Origin: Spirochaetaceae bacterium
Lineage (GTDB): Bacteria > Spirochaetota > Spirochaetia > Treponematales > Breznakiellaceae
DNA: 12,959 nucleotides
Direction of reading: 5' to 3'
Assembly (NCBI GenBank): GCA_031269165.1
Contig: JAISZQ010000157.1
Location: forward strand, 1-12,959
A program made the position numbers and the translations under genes. The notes beneath the pieces are model-generated. The model was not told where the DNA came from and ran no database searches. It worked only from the letters and a program-made list of their open reading frames with translations. Shown piece by piece: positions 12,758 to 12,959 of this stretch. Numbering within the stretch: position 1 is the stretch's first letter; each line of letters starts with the position of its first letter.

Positions 12758-12817
12758 GAGCCTGTTCCAAAACACGAGCGAGTTTTGACAGGCTGTGACC
12801 TTCGGCTTTTGCAGTTT
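12758..12817 (-). repeat. Family T element, copy D, partial
   Basis: GAGCCTGTTCCAAAACACGAGC, interrupted as GAGCGAGTTTTGACAGGCTGT, then GACCTTCGGC and TTTGCAGTTT, follows the reverse complement of copy C closely and then diverges at about 12818. A degenerate GAGTCTGTTCAAAATC...CAAAGCCTGTT pair follows at 12829-12860. Like copy C, it is preceded by ACACAT. It lies directly upstream of the promoter at 12703-12731. Confidence 0.75.
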
Positions 12818-12874
12818 CTGATGTCTAAGAGTCTGTTCAAAATCTTTTCAAAGCCTGTTAAAAAACCCAGAAAA

Positions 12875-12913
12875 AGGGGGATCGGCAATTTGCCGCGTCT
12901 CCCCCTCGCTCCG
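12875..12913 (-). repeat. Family G repeat, copy 5, fragment
   Basis: AGGGGG, then the CGGCAATTTGCCG palindrome, then GTCTCCCCCTCGCTCCGG, corresponds to the terminal part of the family on the minus strand. It sits between family T copy D and the 40-bp palindrome. Confidence 0.6.
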
Positions 12914-12917
12914 GCCA

Positions 12918-12957
12918 GCTCAAACCATTGCGGGGTATACCCTGCAATGGTTTGAGC
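12918..12957. repeat. 40-bp near-perfect palindrome at the window end
   Basis: GCTCAAACCATTGCGGGGTA and its mirror TACCCTGCAATGGTTTGAGC abut with no spacer and differ at only one position (G against A in the arm). It is perfectly placed to form a hairpin or cruciform. What follows is outside the window, so it may be the edge of a further element. Confidence 0.85.
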
Positions 12958-12959
12958 CG

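Overview
The window is a bacterial chromosomal segment of fairly high GC. It carries housekeeping genes separated by an unusually dense set of small structured repeats. Gene content points to a spirochaete, probably a Treponema-like host-associated one: a long (558 aa) pyrophosphate-dependent phosphofructokinase, a stand-alone FMN glutamate-synthase-like protein, and a tiny membrane protein overlapping lspA. This placement is an inference from gene families and was not tested by any search.

Layout. 1-237 is non-coding but heavily structured. It looks like the scaffold of an IscB-type omega RNA (HEARO), cut at its 5' side by the window edge, with no IscB gene after it. 419-2193 (+) holds a Nif3-family protein, lspA and a small membrane protein. 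2412-4797 (-) holds pfp and an ECF-transporter S component. 4853-5275 is a composite of repeats. 5324-7053 is the wreck of a type I restriction-modification locus: an hsdS fragment, a disrupted DUF1016/YhcG nuclease gene, a GxxExxY module and an hsdR fragment. It is bracketed by two 90-bp copies of the leuS promoter and start region. 7190-9772 (+) is leuS, which carries a dispersed repeat in frame inside its editing domain. 10275-10745 (+) is a membrane-anchored coiled-coil protein. 11057-12649 (-) is the FMN-binding glutamate-synthase-like protein. The window ends in a 40-bp near-perfect palindrome.

Four repeat families recur. Family G is a GC-rich unit ending in GGGGAGACTTCCCC-type hairpins, at about 1204, 5151, 7106 (end only), 8326 (inside leuS), 10139 and 12875. 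Family T is bounded by GAGGCTGTTCCAAAAC inverted termini, at 2228, 5666 (inside the YhcG-like gene), 9934 and 12758 (partial). Family I is an inverted repeat built on CAATCC/ATTGCTTCG/CGCAATGACG, at 4894 and 10884. The fourth is a pair of flanks around the GxxExxY gene. Several copies sit inside genes, so these are active or recently active invaders as well as intergenic filler.

Working together: the housekeeping genes cover lipoprotein maturation (LspA), glycolysis (PFP), vitamin uptake (ECF S component), tRNA charging (LeuRS) and probably amino-acid or flavin redox chemistry. Most have their own nearby promoter. The defence genes in the middle no longer form a working system.
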